In this document: positions 9,983 to 18,637 of the stretch, piece by piece
How positions within the stretch are numbered: the stretch's first letter is position 1
Layout: each line of letters begins with the position of its first letter
Assembly (NCBI GenBank): GCA_937958005.1
Contig: CALGOB010000040.1
Coordinates: 1 to 64,000, forward strand
From: an uncultured Cyclobacteriaceae bacterium
Lineage (GTDB): Bacteria; Bacteroidota; Bacteroidia; Cytophagales; Cyclobacteriaceae
DNA: 64,000 bases
Reading direction: 5' to 3'
The notes under the pieces: generated by a model
Told to the model about the DNA's origin: nothing
The model's database searches: none
The model's input: the letters and a program-made list of their open reading frames with translations, nothing else
Made by a program: the position numbers and the translations under genes

Positions 9983-10137
9983 TTTAATCCCTAAGGGATC
10001 TTAATTTTCTAGTTGGACACCTTCGACTCTTCCGTGAGAGCCATAGCTTCTCAGCGGAGGCACTGAGTCGATCCTTAAATTGTTGTCATAGATACCTATA
10101 CCCTTCTGGGGAGGGACTGGGCCAAGATTGTTTCATT
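9983..10137 (+). repeat. Hairpin repeat, copy C (diverged long form)
   Basis: Starts TTTAATCCCTAAGGGAT and ends TTTCATT, with an expanded first hairpin (CGACTCTTCCGTGAG to CACTGAGTCG). The right part has drifted: CCCTTCTGGGGAGGG in place of ACCCTTGGGTCGGGG. It sits between the convergent cold-shock and dehalogenase genes. Confidence 0.8.
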
Positions 10138-10223
10138 ATGCAAAACTGAAAGTTCTTTACTTTCGATCACCTGATTATTGTTTTAAGATTAATCATTCCT
10201 ATATAGATACTAATTGAAAGACA

Positions 10224-10886
10224 TCAAACACTAAACTCTACCAAGCTTTTGATGATAGTTTGTGGTGTTGGTCCTAATTTCTCAAAAACTTGATCATTTC
10301 TATTGACCCATACGGTATTAAAACCGAAACTAGATGCACCACAAATATCCCATGCGTTAGAAGAAAAAAAAGTGACTTCCCTGGCACTACAATGAAAGGA
10401 ACTCAAAACCATTTGATAAACAGAAGGTGAAGGTTTGTATTTTTTCACGTCACTTGCAGAAAGATATTCTTGAAGGAACTGATCAATACCAGTTAAAGAG
10501 GCACTTGATTCTAATTGTTTTTTGACTCCATTAGAAAGAATTGCGGTTGATATGTTTTTTGATTTTGCTAAAGAAAGAAAAGGTTTGACATCGTCAAATA
10601 CAGTAGGTGATTGATAAATTCCTAGTAATCTTTCTCTTAAATTTTGATTGTTAATTTGATAATGCGCTAAAGCATAGTCTAATGCAGCAGTTGTTAACTC
10701 GCTAAAGTTTCTCCACTTTCCCATCAGAGAAGTAAGCCAAGTGTATTCCAATTGTTTGATACGCCATATTTCTTGGACTTTGTTTGCAATAAGTTGCTGT
10801 TCTTCAGATAATTCTAGGTTAGTTGAATTAACCTTGAACAAGGTGCCATATGCATCAAAAACGTATATTCTTTTGAGATTGCTCAT
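10224..10886 (-). CDS. Haloacid dehalogenase, type II (HAD superfamily)
   Basis: 220 residues with every motif of L-2-haloacid dehalogenases: FDAYGTLF near the N-terminus (nucleophile Asp), the substrate-binding stretch KQLEYTWL, motif II LSNG, motif III KPSPSVYQ and the closing FFSSNAWDICGA with SSN and Asp followed by FGFNTVWVNR. This set is much more specific than the general HAD fold and suggests hydrolytic removal of halogen from 2-haloacids to give 2-hydroxyacids in the cytoplasm. Many genomic members have untested substrates. The gene is single, divergent from the molybdenum hydroxylase locus. Confidence 0.88.
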   Translation of the reverse strand: MSNLKRIYVFDAYGTLFKVNSTNLELSEEQQLIANKVQEIWRIKQLEYTWLTSLMGKWRNFSELTTAALDYALAHYQINNQNLRERLLGIYQSPTVFDDVKPFLSLAKSKNISTAILSNGVKKQLESSASLTGIDQFLQEYLSASDVKKYKPSPSVYQMVLSSFHCSAREVTFFSSNAWDICGASSFGFNTVWVNRNDQVFEKLGPTPQTIIKSLVEFSV

Positions 10887-11032
10887 ATTTTAAAAATAAA
10901 GATTAATTGATTATGTCAGTTACATAGCATCAATTATTTAATTTCAGTAAATAAAGGAATTAAATATTGAGATATTTCCCAAATAACGACTAATTTAATA
11001 GCTGTTATTAAAATTATTTAAAATGATATAGA

Positions 11033-11491
11033 ATGAAAGTTTCTGTGAATGTGAATGGTCGACAAGTAGACCGAGATATTGAAGATCGTACCTTGCTTGT
11101 TCATTTCCTGCGAGAAGACCTTAATTTGACTGGTACTCATGTTGGCTGTGATACAAGTGGTTGTGGTGCGTGCACTGTGTTACTGAATGGTAATGCTGTA
11201 AAATCTTGTACGCTGTTAGCGGCTCAAGTTGATGGTGAAAAAATTACTACTATTGAAGGATTAAGTAATGGTGAATTACATCCATTGCAAGAAGGATTCA
11301 AGGAAGAACATGGTTTACAGTGTGGCTTCTGCACTCCGGGAATGATCATGACTTCTGCCGATTTATTGTCAAGGAATAAACAACCTAATGAACAAGAGAT
11401 TAGGGAAGCACTTGAAGGTAATTTTTGCCGGTGTACTGGATATCATAACATAGTAAGAGCTGTAAAGTATGCAGCTGAAAAAATGACCTAA
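11033..11491 (+). CDS. Molybdenum hydroxylase small subunit, 2x[2Fe-2S] (CoxS-like)
   Basis: 152 residues, the usual size. The plant-type [2Fe-2S] ligands are C39, C44, C47 and C59; the second cluster ligands are C97, C100, C132 and C134 (CGFC and CRC). It passes electrons from the molybdenum centre to FAD in the xanthine oxidase/CO dehydrogenase family. It is the first gene of a locus with large and medium subunits, 18 nt before the large-subunit start. Confidence 0.93.
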   Translation: MKVSVNVNGRQVDRDIEDRTLLVHFLREDLNLTGTHVGCDTSGCGACTVLLNGNAVKSCTLLAAQVDGEKITTIEGLSNGELHPLQEGFKEEHGLQCGFCTPGMIMTSADLLSRNKQPNEQEIREALEGNFCRCTGYHNIVRAVKYAAEKMT

Positions 11492-11509
11492 TCTAAACAA
11501 ACTATTAAA

Positions 11510-13885
11510 ATGAGTTACATTGGAAAATCAATAAAAAGGGTAGAAGATAAACGGTTTATAACAGGTAAGGGTAAATATACAGATGATATAAAATTACCTT
11601 ATATGACTTATGGTTGTTTTGTAAGAAGCCCATACGCACATGCTAAAATAAACAGTGTTGATATATCTGACGCTGAAAATTCATCTGGTATAGTTAAAAT
11701 ATTTACGGGTGAAGATATAGCTGAATCAGGAATTAATGGAGTGCCCTGTGGGTGGCAAGTTAATTTTAAGAATGGGGATATTATGAAGGAGCCTCCACAT
11801 CCTTTATTAGTAAAAGATAAAGTACTTCATATGGGAGATGCTGTAGCATTTGTTATTGCGGAGTCTTATTCTCAAGCAAAAGATGCTGCTGAAATGGTAA
11901 GGGTAGATTATGAAATGTTACCAGCAGTAACCAACCCACAAGAAGCAGTAAAGAAAGGGGCTCCACAGGTTCATCCAGATGCCCCCAATAATACCTGTTT
12001 TGATTGGGAGTTAGGAGATTCAAAAGCTGAAGTAGAGGCAGCACTAAAAGGAGCGCACCATGTGACAACTTTAGATATCGAAAACCAACGGGTAGTGCCC
12101 AATGCCATAGAGCCAAGATCAGCTATTGGAGATTATAATGAAGCTCATGAAAAGTATACCTTACATACTACTTCTCAGAACCCACATTTAACGAGACTTT
12201 TACTTTCGGCATTTGTATTGGGGATACCAGAACATAAAGTACATGTGATCGCACCAGATGTAGGTGGGGGCTTTGGTAGTAAAATCTTTCATTACACTGA
12301 AGAAGCAATGGTGGTTTGGGGCTCTAAACAAATAGGAAGACCTATCAAATGGACAGCTGAAAGATCTGAGAGTTTTCTTACTGATGCACATGGAAGAGAT
12401 CATAAAACGCATTTAGCGATGGGTTTTGATAAAGATGGTAAGGTGTTAGCTCTCAAATCAGAAACTTTTGCTAACCTAGGTGCTTACCTTAGTACATTTG
12501 CTCCAGCAGTACCAACTTATTTACATGGGACTTTAATGCAGGGTTTGTATACCACTCCTAAGATTAATGTAGATGTTACAGGTGTTTTTACACATACTAA
12601 TTCTGTAGATGCTTATAGGGGAGCAGGTAGGCCTGAAGCTACCTATCAATTGGAAAGAATTATGGACCTTGCTGCTTTGGAAATGGATATGGATCCTGCT
12701 GAACTAAGAAGAATTAATTTTATTCCGGCTTTTGATGGTGTGGAACAAGAAGGCTATGCAACTAGAGTTGCTTTGCAATATGACAGTGGAAACTATGAGC
12801 CAGTTCTGGATAGGGCACTTGAAATGGTTGGTTATGATGATTTTAGAAAAAAACAAGAAGCAGCTAAAGATAGCGGTAAGTTACTAGGGATCGGTTTTTC
12901 CACTTATGTAGAAGCTTGTGGTATTGCTCCATCTGCAGTGGTGGGAGCATTAGGTGCTAGGGCAGGACTATTTGAGTCTTCCCAAGTTAGAGTGCAACCA
13001 ACTGGAAAGGTAAGTGTTTATTCGGGCTCACATAGTCATGGACAAGGACATGAAACTACTTTTGCGCAAATAGTAGCAGATAGGTTAGGAATTCCATTGG
13101 AAGATGTAGAAATCGTACATGGAGATTCTGAAGCAGTTGCTTTTGGAATGGGTACTTATGGATCTAGGTCATTGGCAGTAGGAGGTTCTTCTATTGTTAA
13201 AAGTTTAGAAAAAGTAATAGATAAAGGGGCGAAAATAGCGGCTCATAAGTTAGAATCAAGAGTTGAGGATTTAGATTTTGCAGAAGGGAAGTGGACAGTA
13301 AAAGGGACAGATAAATCTATTTCATTTGGAGATGTTTCTTTGACAGCTTATGTTCCGCATGATTATCCCGCGGATTTAGAACCAGGTCTGGATTTTTCAA
13401 GTTTTTATGATCCGACCAATTTTACTTACCCATTTGGCTGTCATGTTGCTATTGTAGAGGTTGACAAAGAAACGGGTCATGTCAGGTTGAAGCGTTTTAT
13501 TGCAGTTGATGATGTAGGCAATGTGATTAACCCGATGATCGTAGATGGTCAGATTCATGGTGGTTTGGCACAAGGAATAGGACAAGCATTATTTGAAGGG
13601 ACTGTGTATGATTCCTCTGGAACTTTATTGAATGCTTCCTTTATGGATTATTCAATCCCAAGAGCAGATGACTTACCCAATTTTGAAATTGATAGGACAG
13701 TTACTCCTTGCCCTCATAACCCCTTGGGTGTAAAAGGTGCTGGAGAAGCTGGGTGTATTGGCTCAACTCCCGCAGTAGTAAACGCGGTAATAGATGCATT
13801 ATGGAAAGGTGGCCATAAAGTAAAAGACATACCTATGCCACTAATCAGTGAAAGAGTTTGGAAAGCCATGCAAAATGGTCATTAA
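11510..13885 (+). CDS. Molybdenum hydroxylase large subunit, form II CoxL-like
   Basis: 791 residues carrying the molybdopterin-cytosine-dinucleotide domains of the xanthine oxidase family: GGGFGSK near 252-258, the active-site loop AYRGAGR at 368-374, and the catalytic Glu at position 746 in GVKGAGEAG. True aerobic CO dehydrogenase (form I) has AYRCSFR with the copper-binding Cys; here that Cys is absent, so this is a form II enzyme and oxidation of CO should not be assumed. Likely substrates are aldehydes, purines or other N-heterocycles. Translation is probably coupled with the neighbouring subunit genes. Confidence 0.9.
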   Translation: MSYIGKSIKRVEDKRFITGKGKYTDDIKLPYMTYGCFVRSPYAHAKINSVDISDAENSSGIVKIFTGEDIAESGINGVPCGWQVNFKNGDIMKEPPHPLLVKDKVLHMGDAVAFVIAESYSQAKDAAEMVRVDYEMLPAVTNPQEAVKKGAPQVHPDAPNNTCFDWELGDSKAEVEAALKGAHHVTTLDIENQRVVPNAIEPRSAIGDYNEAHEKYTLHTTSQNPHLTRLLLSAFVLGIPEHKVHVIAPDVGGGFGSKIFHYTEEAMVVWGSKQIGRPIKWTAERSESFLTDAHGRDHKTHLAMGFDKDGKVLALKSETFANLGAYLSTFAPAVPTYLHGTLMQGLYTTPKINVDVTGVFTHTNSVDAYRGAGRPEATYQLERIMDLAALEMDMDPAELRRINFIPAFDGVEQEGYATRVALQYDSGNYEPVLDRALEMVGYDDFRKKQEAAKDSGKLLGIGFSTYVEACGIAPSAVVGALGARAGLFESSQVRVQPTGKVSVYSGSHSHGQGHETTFAQIVADRLGIPLEDVEIVHGDSEAVAFGMGTYGSRSLAVGGSSIVKSLEKVIDKGAKIAAHKLESRVEDLDFAEGKWTVKGTDKSISFGDVSLTAYVPHDYPADLEPGLDFSSFYDPTNFTYPFGCHVAIVEVDKETGHVRLKRFIAVDDVGNVINPMIVDGQIHGGLAQGIGQALFEGTVYDSSGTLLNASFMDYSIPRADDLPNFEIDRTVTPCPHNPLGVKGAGEAGCIGSTPAVVNAVIDALWKGGHKVKDIPMPLISERVWKAMQNGH

Positions 13886-13905
13886 TTTTCATAAAATAAT
13901 TGACA

Positions 13906-14754
13906 ATGATACCTTCAAATTTAACATATAAAAGAGCCAGTTCGATAGATGATGCACTTGCATTATTGAAAGAATATGGTGATGATGCAAGATTGCTTGC
14001 AGGGGGGCATAGCTTAATCCCTGCTTTAAAACTGAGACTTAATGAGTATGACTACTTAATTGATATCTCAAAAATCCCAGAATTAAAGTCCATTTCGGAA
14101 GAACAAGGACATATAGTTATAGGGGCTGGAGTAACCCATGGAGAAATTGTGAATTCTAGTTTATTAAAAGATAAACTAAGTTTTTTTCCAGAAGCAGCTG
14201 ATTTAATAGGAGATGTTCAGGTAAGGAATATGGGAACCATAGGAGGAAGTGTGGTACATGCGGATCCTGCTGCTGACTGGCCAGCATTGTTATTAGCAGC
14301 TGAAGCCGTTATAACTATAAAAGGAGAGAGTGGGAGTAGAGACGTAAGTGCAGAAGATTTCTTTTTAGGATTATTTCAAACAGCTGTTGAGGATGGTGAA
14401 ATGCTTACTTCTATAAAGATCCCTATTAGTGCCAATACCAAAAGTAAATACCAAAAGTTCATGCAGCCAGCTTCTAGGTTTGCTATTGTAGGTTGTGCGG
14501 CATTGCTAACAATTGAAAACGGTACTTGCTCCAAAGCAAGAATAGCTTATGCAGGTGTATCAGCTAAACCATTTAGAGATAAAAAGGTAGAGGCAGCCTT
14601 AGAAGGGAAGGCTTTTAATGCAGATCAAATTGCTAGTGCAGCAAGTTTGGCGGCAGAGGGTGTTTCTATCATGTCGGATCATTTTGCTTCTGAGGCGTAT
14701 AGGTTACAAATGACTAAAGTATTCACTAAAAGGACATTGGAAGCAATTCTATAA
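13906..14754 (+). CDS. Molybdenum hydroxylase medium subunit, FAD-binding (CoxM-like)
   Basis: 282 residues with the two FAD-binding motifs of CoxM-type proteins, AGGHSL (about 33-38) and TIGGSVVHADPAADWP (about 112-127). The start was set at the ATG at 13906 (MIPSNLTYKRA), six nucleotides into the open frame, which otherwise opens with TTG. It completes the S-L-M heterotrimer; order here is S-L-M, whereas the classical cox operon is M-S-L. The FAD passes electrons to the quinone pool or another acceptor. Confidence 0.92.
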   Translation: MIPSNLTYKRASSIDDALALLKEYGDDARLLAGGHSLIPALKLRLNEYDYLIDISKIPELKSISEEQGHIVIGAGVTHGEIVNSSLLKDKLSFFPEAADLIGDVQVRNMGTIGGSVVHADPAADWPALLLAAEAVITIKGESGSRDVSAEDFFLGLFQTAVEDGEMLTSIKIPISANTKSKYQKFMQPASRFAIVGCAALLTIENGTCSKARIAYAGVSAKPFRDKKVEAALEGKAFNADQIASAASLAAEGVSIMSDHFASEAYRLQMTKVFTKRTLEAIL

Positions 14755-14847
14755 TTAGATTGAATGACAGTATGCATTTAGGAAAAGTCAACAATGCTTT
14801 ATTTGGAAGGATTTCCATACATTTGATATTTCTATTGATAGACTTTT

Positions 14848-14930
14848 AACCTGCGTTTTGTATTAGAATTTAAGTATCTATAAACCCTTTATATGGGTGT
14901 GATTGCTATTTCTAGTACAAAATGCAGGTT
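14848..14930. promoter_or_regulatory. Long inverted repeat between the medium-subunit and CoxD-like genes
   Basis: Arms AACCTGCGTTTTGTATTAGAA and its near-complement ending AAAATGCAGGTT pair over about 21 bp with two mismatches. The roughly 40-nt loop holds a smaller ACCC/GGGT stem. No T-run follows. It could be an RNA structure setting expression of the downstream maturation genes, a binding site, or the remnant of a small element. Confidence 0.5.
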
Positions 14931-14947
14931 TTATTTTAACATGAATA

Positions 14948-15838
14948 ATGAACGAATACATTAAGGAGATTGCTGATAAATTAGTAGAGTTTGGTTATAT
15001 ACCTGATGAATCTATTTGTATGTCAATCAAACTATCACAACAACTACAAAAACCGTTACTTATAGAAGGCCCTGCTGGGGTTGGGAAGACAGCTATTGCC
15101 AAAGTTATGGCAGATGTATTACAATCAAGCCTTATTAGGTTGCAGTGCTACGAGGGTCTAGATGCTTATCAGGCTATTTATGAATGGAATTACCCTCATC
15201 AATTGCTACATATAAAGATGCTGGAAAATGAAGGGAATACTATTGAGGAAAAAGAAAAAGAATTGTTTTCTGCAAAATTCTTAATGGAAAGACCCTTGTT
15301 GAAAGCTATAAAATCTGAAAAGAAAAGCGTATTATTAATAGATGAAATAGATAGGGCTGATGAAGAATTTGAGAGTTTTTTATTAGAACTCTTATCAGAG
15401 TGGCAAATTACCATTCCCGAAATAGGTACTATAAAAGCAAATAGTATTCCCCAAGTCATCCTTACAGGTAATAGAACAAGAGAATTGTCTGAAGCATTAA
15501 GAAGAAGGTGTTTATACGTCTATATAGATTATCCTTCTTTCGAAAAGGAATTGACCATTGTTAAGAGTAAGATTCCATTTATTAATGAGAATTTAGCAAG
15601 GTCAATTTGTGTGTTTATGGCTGAAGTAAGGCAAATGAATCTAGAGAAAGCACCTGGAGTAGCCGAAACGCTAGATTGGGCTAAAGCACTAGCAGAAATG
15701 CATTATGATTATTTGGACAAACATATTATAGAATCTACTCTAGGAGTAGTCTTGAAAGACTGGGAAGATATGCGAGTTACACGGGACTCTCTTTCTGAGT
15801 TGTTGGATAAAGTAAATGTACGTCTTAAATTAGATTGA
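14948..15838 (+). CDS. MoxR-type AAA+ ATPase (CoxD-like)
   Basis: 296 residues. Walker A GPAGVGKTA near residue 40, Walker B VLLIDEIDRAD near 120-130, sensor 1 LTGNRTREL and the R-finger region RRRCLYVYIDYP fit the MoxR/CoxD group. In carboxydotrophs CoxD is a chaperone that helps to mature the molybdenum active site. Its position after the three subunit genes and before a VWA protein, overlapping it at TTGA, supports the same role. Since the large subunit is form II, its task here would be sulfuration or assembly of the Mo centre, not copper insertion; that is inference. Confidence 0.85.
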   Translation: MNEYIKEIADKLVEFGYIPDESICMSIKLSQQLQKPLLIEGPAGVGKTAIAKVMADVLQSSLIRLQCYEGLDAYQAIYEWNYPHQLLHIKMLENEGNTIEEKEKELFSAKFLMERPLLKAIKSEKKSVLLIDEIDRADEEFESFLLELLSEWQITIPEIGTIKANSIPQVILTGNRTRELSEALRRRCLYVYIDYPSFEKELTIVKSKIPFINENLARSICVFMAEVRQMNLEKAPGVAETLDWAKALAEMHYDYLDKHIIESTLGVVLKDWEDMRVTRDSLSELLDKVNVRLKLD

Positions 15839-16965
15839 TCTTGAATCGTCAAACATCTCTTACCGCTCATATTGTTCAGTTTTCCTCTTTCCTGAGGAGG
15901 CATGGTTTCTCAATTACAGTATTGGAAGAAGAAGAAATTCTTTCTTCTTTATTATATATTGATTGGAACAAGTCACAAAATTTTAAACTTTTACTTAAAT
16001 CTATTTGCTGTAAGAACTTTAGGCAATATCAGAGATTTGATGATCTATATAGCCAATATTGGAGTGAATTACATAAAGCAGTAGATTCTAAAACTAAAGA
16101 AAAGGAAGATCAGCAAAAAAATAAACCTAAGCAAAATGCGCCTTCTATAGAATCAATAAAAAATTGGCTCCATGGAAATAAAGAATTGGATGAAACAGAA
16201 ATTGCAAAAGCGAGTGAATTAGCAACAGAAGGTCAAGTCAGTTTGTCAATTGAAAAAAATGATAATCATAAAGCTTGGCATGAAGCCATAAAGCTTCTAC
16301 AAAAGCAGATAGCAAATCAACCAAGTAGAAGGTATAATGTAACTAATAAGACTGGAATGCTTAATTTCAGAGAGACTTTGACCAATAACATGAGGTTTGG
16401 GGGTGAATTGGTTCTTTTGAAATTTAAAAAGAAAAAGATTAGGAAAACCCAGATCGTTTTAATGTGCGATGTAAGTAAATCCATGGATTTATACAGTAAG
16501 TTTATCATTCAAATGATGTATTCGCTTCAGAATAGCAAGTTGAAATTAAATACGTTTGTTTTTAGCACCAAGCTTGTAAACTTGTCACCCATACTTAAAG
16601 GAAATGATCTTGATAAAACGATGAGCAAAATAAACGCTCAAGTTGATACATGGTCTAGTGGGACTAACATCGGAGATTGTTTTCAAGAATTGATCAATGA
16701 AGCTGGTAGAAAAATATTAACTAAAAGAACTTTTTTATTTATTGTAAGTGATGGTTGGGATGGGGGAGATCCAAAGGTATTGAAGCAAGTGATGACCCAG
16801 ATAAAGAAAAAATGCAATAAAATTATTTGGGTAAACCCTTTAGCAAGAAATAGTGAGTTTGTCCCTGAAGTTGTCGGGATGAAAACTGCAATGCCTTTTA
16901 TAGATTATTTAATCCCTGCATTGGATGTAGAAGGGTTTAAAAGATACTTGGGTAAACTGTCCTAG
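15835..16965 (+). CDS. VWA-domain protein (CoxE-like)
   Basis: 376 residues. The C-terminal half is a von Willebrand A domain with a complete MIDAS site: MCDVSKSM (DxSxS, about residue 207), SGTNIG (Thr) and VSDGWDGGD. The N-terminal half is charged and helical, as in CoxE. MoxR-type ATPases usually work with a VWA partner, and this gene overlaps the CoxD-like gene. The start is either TTG at 15835 (overlapping the previous stop) or TTG at 15841; no ATG is available nearby. There is no CoxF/XdhC-like or CoxG gene in the window. Confidence 0.83.
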   Translation: MILNRQTSLTAHIVQFSSFLRRHGFSITVLEEEEILSSLLYIDWNKSQNFKLLLKSICCKNFRQYQRFDDLYSQYWSELHKAVDSKTKEKEDQQKNKPKQNAPSIESIKNWLHGNKELDETEIAKASELATEGQVSLSIEKNDNHKAWHEAIKLLQKQIANQPSRRYNVTNKTGMLNFRETLTNNMRFGGELVLLKFKKKKIRKTQIVLMCDVSKSMDLYSKFIIQMMYSLQNSKLKLNTFVFSTKLVNLSPILKGNDLDKTMSKINAQVDTWSSGTNIGDCFQELINEAGRKILTKRTFLFIVSDGWDGGDPKVLKQVMTQIKKKCNKIIWVNPLARNSEFVPEVVGMKTAMPFIDYLIPALDVEGFKRYLGKLS

Positions 16966-17014
16966 TTTGACTTGTAACAAGTAGAAAGTCTATTAAAACC
17001 ATTGCTATAGGTAA

Positions 17015-17530
17015 TTATGTATTCTCTTTAACAATGATTTTTCCATAATCATCCCTAATAATCTTATCTTTTTCCCTGTTTAAGAAGTACTCTTCTAATT
17101 TACCTTCTAAAAGTTTAGCAATAATTGCAGTAGCAACTTTTATCCCAATACTGATATAATCAGATCCTGAGAACTGATCTAGTAAAGGATCTATGAAGTA
17201 TTCTTCAAAGATTAATAAGGCAATCGTAATAATGAATAAAATAGTAGAAGCCTTTTTACCGACTTTAGCCTTTACCAATTGATTGATAGCAGATTCAAGT
17301 TCATCATTTTTATCTGTGATCTCTTGATTCTGATCTCTAATTTGGGTATTTGCCGTATCTAACTTTTTCTGGAGTCTATCACTTACACGTGTAATTACCT
17401 TAGCTTGAGCTATTAGCTCTTCATATTGCTCAGAAAAAAACTCAAGATCTTCCTTAAAAATGGTTCTTGAGTCTATTTTTTTTCTGAATTTATCAAGATT
17501 ACTTACTTCGTCGTGGTATAGCTCCTTCAT
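17015..17530 (-). CDS. Coiled-coil membrane protein, last gene of the Sia-type operon
   Basis: 171 residues, no family recognised. The N-terminal 40 residues are charged, residues about 45-92 form a long coiled coil (RVSDRLQKKLDTANTQIRDQ region), and about 95-115 is a membrane helix (ILFIITIALLIFEEYFI) with a weaker second one near 130-145. The tail is charged. It is 29 nt after the SiaC-type gene on the same strand. In Pseudomonas the fourth gene of the set is the diguanylate cyclase SiaD, which SiaC activates through SiaD's N-terminal helical region; the coiled coil here may be a SiaC-binding target without a cyclase domain. That proposal is inference. Confidence 0.7.
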   Translation of the reverse strand: MKELYHDEVSNLDKFRKKIDSRTIFKEDLEFFSEQYEELIAQAKVITRVSDRLQKKLDTANTQIRDQNQEITDKNDELESAINQLVKAKVGKKASTILFIITIALLIFEEYFIDPLLDQFSGSDYISIGIKVATAIIAKLLEGKLEEYFLNREKDKIIRDDYGKIIVKENT

Positions 17531-17559
17531 TATCTGGGATAAAGAGTTTTAGAGGAAAA

Positions 17560-17943
17560 CTAGTCTTCCTCTATCTCCATAAAATTAAAATCAAGGCCAA
17601 GAAGGTCGCTATAATCTTCCCCAGCCTCCATCATATCATCGTCATCCTCTTCATAGTACCAGTTGATGGTAAGATCTTTACCACTGGCATCTATTTTGCT
17701 AAGTCTTTTGAAAACATCAAATAGACATTTAGAGGAACTTGTATTAAAATATTCAAATGCAAAATTTGCAATGAATTCATCACCTCCTTGATTTATGAAT
17801 TCTTCAAGTCCTTCAATGATTTTAGCATAAAATTGAATTGAATTCTCAGGACTAGAACGTCCTTTCAATTCTAATAAGCCCTCATTTGGATCAAAGTTAA
17901 CTAAGGGTGTGACTTTAGTAGGTTCTATAAAAATCTTTTCCAT
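17560..17943 (-). CDS. SiaC-family regulatory phosphoprotein (DUF1987)
   Basis: 127 residues of the DUF1987 family. The segment EYFNTSSSKCL places a threonine at position 68, the same number as the phosphorylated Thr of Pseudomonas aeruginosa SiaC. The protein is expected to switch between a phosphorylated, inactive form and a free form that binds its target. The neighbours are the kinase and phosphatase that would control it. The C-terminus is strongly acidic (EEDDDD). Confidence 0.88.
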   Translation of the reverse strand: MEKIFIEPTKVTPLVNFDPNEGLLELKGRSSPENSIQFYAKIIEGLEEFINQGGDEFIANFAFEYFNTSSSKCLFDVFKRLSKIDASGKDLTINWYYEEDDDDMMEAGEDYSDLLGLDFNFMEIEED

Positions 17944-17958
17944 AAAATTAATAACACC

Positions 17959-18522
17959 TTAATTTAAATCTCTGGGTAATCTTACTTGTAATGTAAAGTA
18001 AGTAACATTTTCATTAACTGGCTGGAATTTATACCTCAACTTCTGCCCGCCTGTCTTTCTCGCGATATCTATAAAACCCAAACCTCCTGTTCCTTTGTCC
18101 GAAAACTCTTGAAGATTAAGTGCTTCTTTATACATTGCTCTTAAACCATCTGAGTCAACAGAGTTGATATCATCCAGTCTTTTCTGAATCTCCTTAGTCT
18201 TGTTGGAAGGAACATAATTTCCAGTTTGTAAACTGTAAAACCTCTTCCTAGCGGCGATTAACACCAGCGCAGATTTAGAATCATAACTGCTTATAGGTGT
18301 GCCTTCCGCATTTACTTCATCTAAATGGTAATACAAATTCTGAATACATTCAGTTGCTACATTGTAGAACTTCTTCTTTACCCTTCTATTTTCTTCTAAC
18401 TCTTCAAGTCTTTCTTCAAGAGTAGATATCATGGATGTTACCAGGTCGAAAGTTAATTCACCCTTGTATAACAGTATGATATTTTGATCGTAAATATTTT
18501 TATAACTTCTTAAATAATCCAT
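17959..18522 (-). CDS. SiaB-family protein kinase (DUF6272)
   Basis: 187 residues. The N-box-like TECIQNLYYHLDE (about 57-69) and a glycine-rich GTGGLGFIDIARK segment near 143-155 mark a GHKL-type ATP-binding fold as in anti-sigma-factor kinases. This is the predicted Thr/Ser kinase of the SiaC protein encoded 15 nt downstream. Cytoplasmic, no membrane segment. Confidence 0.85.
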   Translation of the reverse strand: MDYLRSYKNIYDQNIILLYKGELTFDLVTSMISTLEERLEELEENRRVKKKFYNVATECIQNLYYHLDEVNAEGTPISSYDSKSALVLIAARKRFYSLQTGNYVPSNKTKEIQKRLDDINSVDSDGLRAMYKEALNLQEFSDKGTGGLGFIDIARKTGGQKLRYKFQPVNENVTYFTLQVRLPRDLN

Positions 18523-18637
18523 AATAAGATTTAGTCATGAACTAATTTCATGAAAATTAAATATTATTTTTAACTTAATCCAAGATTATAAATAATTAAT
18601 TTTCAATTGTTTGGAATGTGACTATTAGATTAAAAGT

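Noticed and set aside
11853-12116. Leu-rich open frame opposite the large hydroxylase subunit
   Set aside because: It is a reverse-strand shadow of a well conserved gene, with no promoter or domain of its own.
11033-13885. Annotation as aerobic CO dehydrogenase
   Set aside because: The active-site loop is AYRGAGR and lacks the Cys that binds copper in genuine CO dehydrogenase.
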